From assembly GCA_029891385.1 (NCBI GenBank), contig CM057230.1:33001402-33065401 (forward strand): a stretch of 64,000 nt of DNA, written 5' to 3'. This stretch comes from Erythroxylum novogranatense (lineage: Eukaryota > Streptophyta > Magnoliopsida > Malpighiales > Erythroxylaceae). Of this stretch, positions 61,616 to 64,000 are shown one piece after another (positions within the stretch are counted from its first letter, which is position 1; every line of letters starts with the position of its first letter). The notes below the pieces were generated by a model. It saw only the letters and a program-made list of their open reading frames with translations, ran no database searches and was not told where the DNA came from. Both the position numbers and the translations under genes were made by a program.

Positions 61616-62686
61616 TGTAACATCCCATTACCGATGTGATAGGCATATTGGTAATTCGGATGGGTTAGGATTGAGTGCATTCATATTTTGACCTGCACAT
61701 ACATTTTGCCTCTATATTTATCGATAAATAATTATTGTTGCACTAGCATATGCATGTACATGCATGTATGACTTATTCCCGATAAACTGCGGAAATCGAA
61801 ATTTTGTGATTTTTGGTATAGGTTGTGCTTTGATTTGTGAATTGAAGTGAAAATTGAATGCTAGAGGTTTGGAAAATGGAATTGGAGTGGATAATCATGT
61901 GTTTTATATTTTTGAGAATTTTTAGGAATTTTTGGAATAATAGGTCCGGACCGAAAAAATGACCTAAAGGGTGATTATTTGGATTTTCGGTTCCAAAATT
62001 AATTGGCCAATGGCATTGAAACTTTAGAATTTTGGTTTTAGGAATTATTGCTTAGAGCCATTGGAAATTGGGAGAGATTTGATTGAGAATTTGGCTTAGT
62101 CCCTTGATTTAAAACCCTTACCTTTTGAATTTGGCTTCCACGACATTTTCTTCCTTGAGTTTGAAAGAAGAAAATTTCTCTTCTTCTCTTCTCCTTTGTG
62201 GATCACCATCCTTTCTCTTTGTTTCCATTTCTTTTGCTGAATTGCTTCCTCCTTCACCATAAATCTATCCTTTAAGCTTTGAGATGTAGAAGATAATGAT
62301 AAGAGTGGGTTTGAGTGTTTGTCGTGGTTGTTGATTGAGTTGGTAGGGTTTAGAGATTGTGAAGAAATTAGAAGATAAAACAAGTAAGTTCTCTTTCCTT
62401 CTTGCTTTGATATAGTTTGATTTATGATTTAATTAAAGCTATTAATGATTGATTAGTGTATTTGATGAATGAAAGATGGTTAGGTTTCGGATGATGTATA
62501 TATTGATGATTTTTGCTTGCTTTTGTTTGGGTTATTGAGGAATAATAGTTATTGGATGAAATCGAGATTAGGGATGAGTTGTAGGAAGTGTAATAAGTTG
62601 TTTTAGAGTGTTTAAAGGAACTTAGAAAGATTTATATTCGGCAGAACTGAGAAATTCTGGGTTTTGGGCGTGTTTCTGGGGTTGCA

Positions 62687-62790
62687 TGTCGCAACGAGCG
62701 AAGACGCACGCCGTAGCGAGCGTTAACATTTTTCGCCGCAATGCACGCGAGGCGTACGTCGCGACGAAGGCGAGGGGTCTCGCCGCGGCG
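62687..62790. repeat. CpG palindrome array, 5 cores, in a family T LTR
   Basis: Cores TGTCGCAACG, CGCCGTAGCG, CGCCGCAATG, CGTCGCGACG and CGCCGCGGCG start at 62687, 62709, 62734, 62757 and 62781 (spacing 22, 25, 23, 24). Same core and period as the arrays in G1, though the surrounding LTR sequence is different. Confidence 0.9.
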
Positions 62791-63528
62791 AGGATGCCCA
62801 TTTTTCCGAAATTGAAGATGAACATTTTTATTGATGGTTTTGAGGTTTTATTCCTATTGAATTGGTTCATGAGTGATTGAAATTAGAGACTAAGAATTGT
62901 GAATTTATAAGAATGGAATTTCTAAATTATTTTCGAGGGTTCTTCAAATCGGATGGAAATTGAATAGTGAATGTGATTTATAATTGGAGTGTGTCTTTAG
63001 AGAGTTTGAATATTAGTCAAATGAATTATGGGATCCAGGAATTGCTATCTTTTAGAGTAAAGAGTTGAATTGGAAGTTTCGAGTATAGTACCGGGAATGT
63101 CATAAACATGTATAGTACATAATTCATTCATTGCATGTGCATTACTGATTACTGAAATTGTGCAATTGGTAATATTGTATATTCTGATTGTTTTAGAGGC
63201 TCAAGTGGAGCGTCAATCCTCCGACGTAGCTGAGACTTCCCGACAGTAGCTCGGAAGTTCAGAGGTGAGTAACCTAGTTGGTTTCTCAACCTTTATGTGT
63301 TTAATTTTATGCACTTATGCCATGTGGAGATAATGGAGGGTTTAATTGTGATTGTTTTTGATTGATTTCGGACCATAGGTGTCCGAAATATCTAGAACTT
63401 GTTATAGAAGTGTAAATTGTGATTCATGGCAATGAATTGATTTTTAATGTGATATGAGACATGTGCATTCATGCATAAAGGCATGATCAGATAATGACAG
63501 TTCTGACCGGAGCAGCCAACGTATTTCT

Positions 63529-63610
63529 GAGCTTTAAGCTCAATGCATCAAGGCCTCAAGCCCAACGAAATTTTAGAGCCACAGGCTCAACGTATTAGGG
63601 CTTCAAGCCC
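63529..63610 (+). repeat. Cluster of 13-nt stem-loops in a family T LTR
   Basis: GAGCTTTAAGCTC (63529-63541), AGGCCTCAAGCCC (about 63551-63563, imperfect), GAGCCACAGGCTC (63576-63588) and GGGCTTCAAGCCC (63598-63610): 5-bp stems with 3-nt loops. Confidence 0.85.
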
Positions 63611-64000
63611 ACTGTAATCAGTCGCACGGTCACAACAACGTAATAAAATGGAAAGTGTCACATGTGCATTTTATATGTGATTGATAAATTGTGAATTGTA
63701 GGAAAGGCAAGACACCTGATTTCTGTGAAATAGAATGCATGTGACATTTCTGAATGTGCTAATATGTGATATTATGTGTATTGTTTGGATATGCATGAGT
63801 TGGGTGAACCATCGATGATGGTTTCTCGCTGAGTTCGCAAACTCACCCAACATTGCATCTATTTTTCAGGATAGAGATAGTAGACTCCTAGCTCCAGAGT
63901 TAGACTTTTCCTGTTGTGTGGATCTGGTAGGCACGAGAAGTTATGGCACACAGGTCGGTCAGCTGGGATCAATTTTGAGGATGACCTAGTTTAGAATTTT

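Larger units (their letters stand above)
61616..64000 (+). mobile_element. Partial LTR of chromovirus family T, runs off the window
   Basis: Starts TGTAACATCCCATTACCGATG at 61616, like 2236, interrupting the RT of G5 (left flank GTATG, 61611-61615). Contains the CpG palindrome array (62687-62790), four 13-nt stem-loops (63529-63610), AACCATC-GAT-GATGGTT (63807-63823) and TGAGTT-CGCA-AACTCA (63830-63845). Whether it is a solo LTR or the 5' LTR of a full element lies beyond the window. Confidence 0.85.

Noticed and set aside
2236..64000. One giant element bounded by the family T LTRs at 2236 and 61616
   Set aside because: Intervening DNA holds a host gene, several complete elements with their own TSDs, and a polypurine tract showing 2236 begins a 3' LTR.
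1..64000. tRNA, rRNA and bacterial-type operons
   Set aside because: No cloverleaf-like or rRNA sequence noticed; TGGTATCAGAGC strings are retrotransposon primer sites, not tRNA genes.

Overview
This is a gene-poor, AT-rich stretch of a plant (most likely eudicot) nuclear genome. The evidence is one intact plant-specific DUF936 gene with GT-AG introns, Ty1/copia and Ty3/gypsy (chromovirus) LTR retrotransposons primed by initiator-Met tRNA, very long LTRs, and nested insertions with 5-bp target-site duplications (TSDs). I see no tRNA, rRNA or CRISPR locus. The only gene that looks functional is DUF936 at 20422-22551 (four exons, 602 codons). A pre-mRNA splicing factor PRP17/CDC40-like WD40 pseudogene (48606-53640) is the only other host-derived coding sequence recognised.

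Layout. 1-14185: the decayed 3' end of a Tekay-type chromovirus and its long 3' LTR (start 2236), into which a complete copia element (4373-12077, TSD ATTTT) inserted. 14186-19152: AT-rich LTR-like remnant split by a diverged solo LTR (14872-17864). 19153-23199: DUF936 gene and flanks. 23200-48448: a degenerate copia element (TSD TAAAA) whose right LTR was hit by a Tekay gypsy element, here called G1 (30032-48364, TSD ACTTA). The right LTR of G1 was hit by a non-coding long-LTR element, G2 (37495-44847), which runs into a third, related LTR, G3 (44848-47367), at a junction without TSDs. 48606-53640: PRP17 pseudogene interrupted by a gag-only element, G4 (49556-53559, TSD CTTGT). 54610-61615: a degenerate Reina/CRM-like gypsy pol (G5) interrupted by a solo LTR (55176-59563, TSD CTTCA) and truncated by another LTR of the same broad family starting at 61616 and leaving the window.

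The most interesting signals are inside the LTRs rather than in proteins. (i) CpG-rich arrays of 10-bp palindromic cores (CGTCGCGACG / CGCCGCGGCG) occur at about a 24-bp period. The two LTRs of one element carry 6 and 10 cores, and a similar array occurs in an LTR of another family. (ii) Short hairpins about 420-500 bp from the LTR 3' end keep pairing through compensatory base changes across LTR families. (iii) Clusters of 13-nt stem-loops carry compensatory differences between units. (iv) A separate palindromic AGTCGACTGG array with 19-22 bp spacing lies in a copia leader. None of these is explained by the coding annotation. All coordinates come from reading the sequence by eye; no alignment or database search was run.
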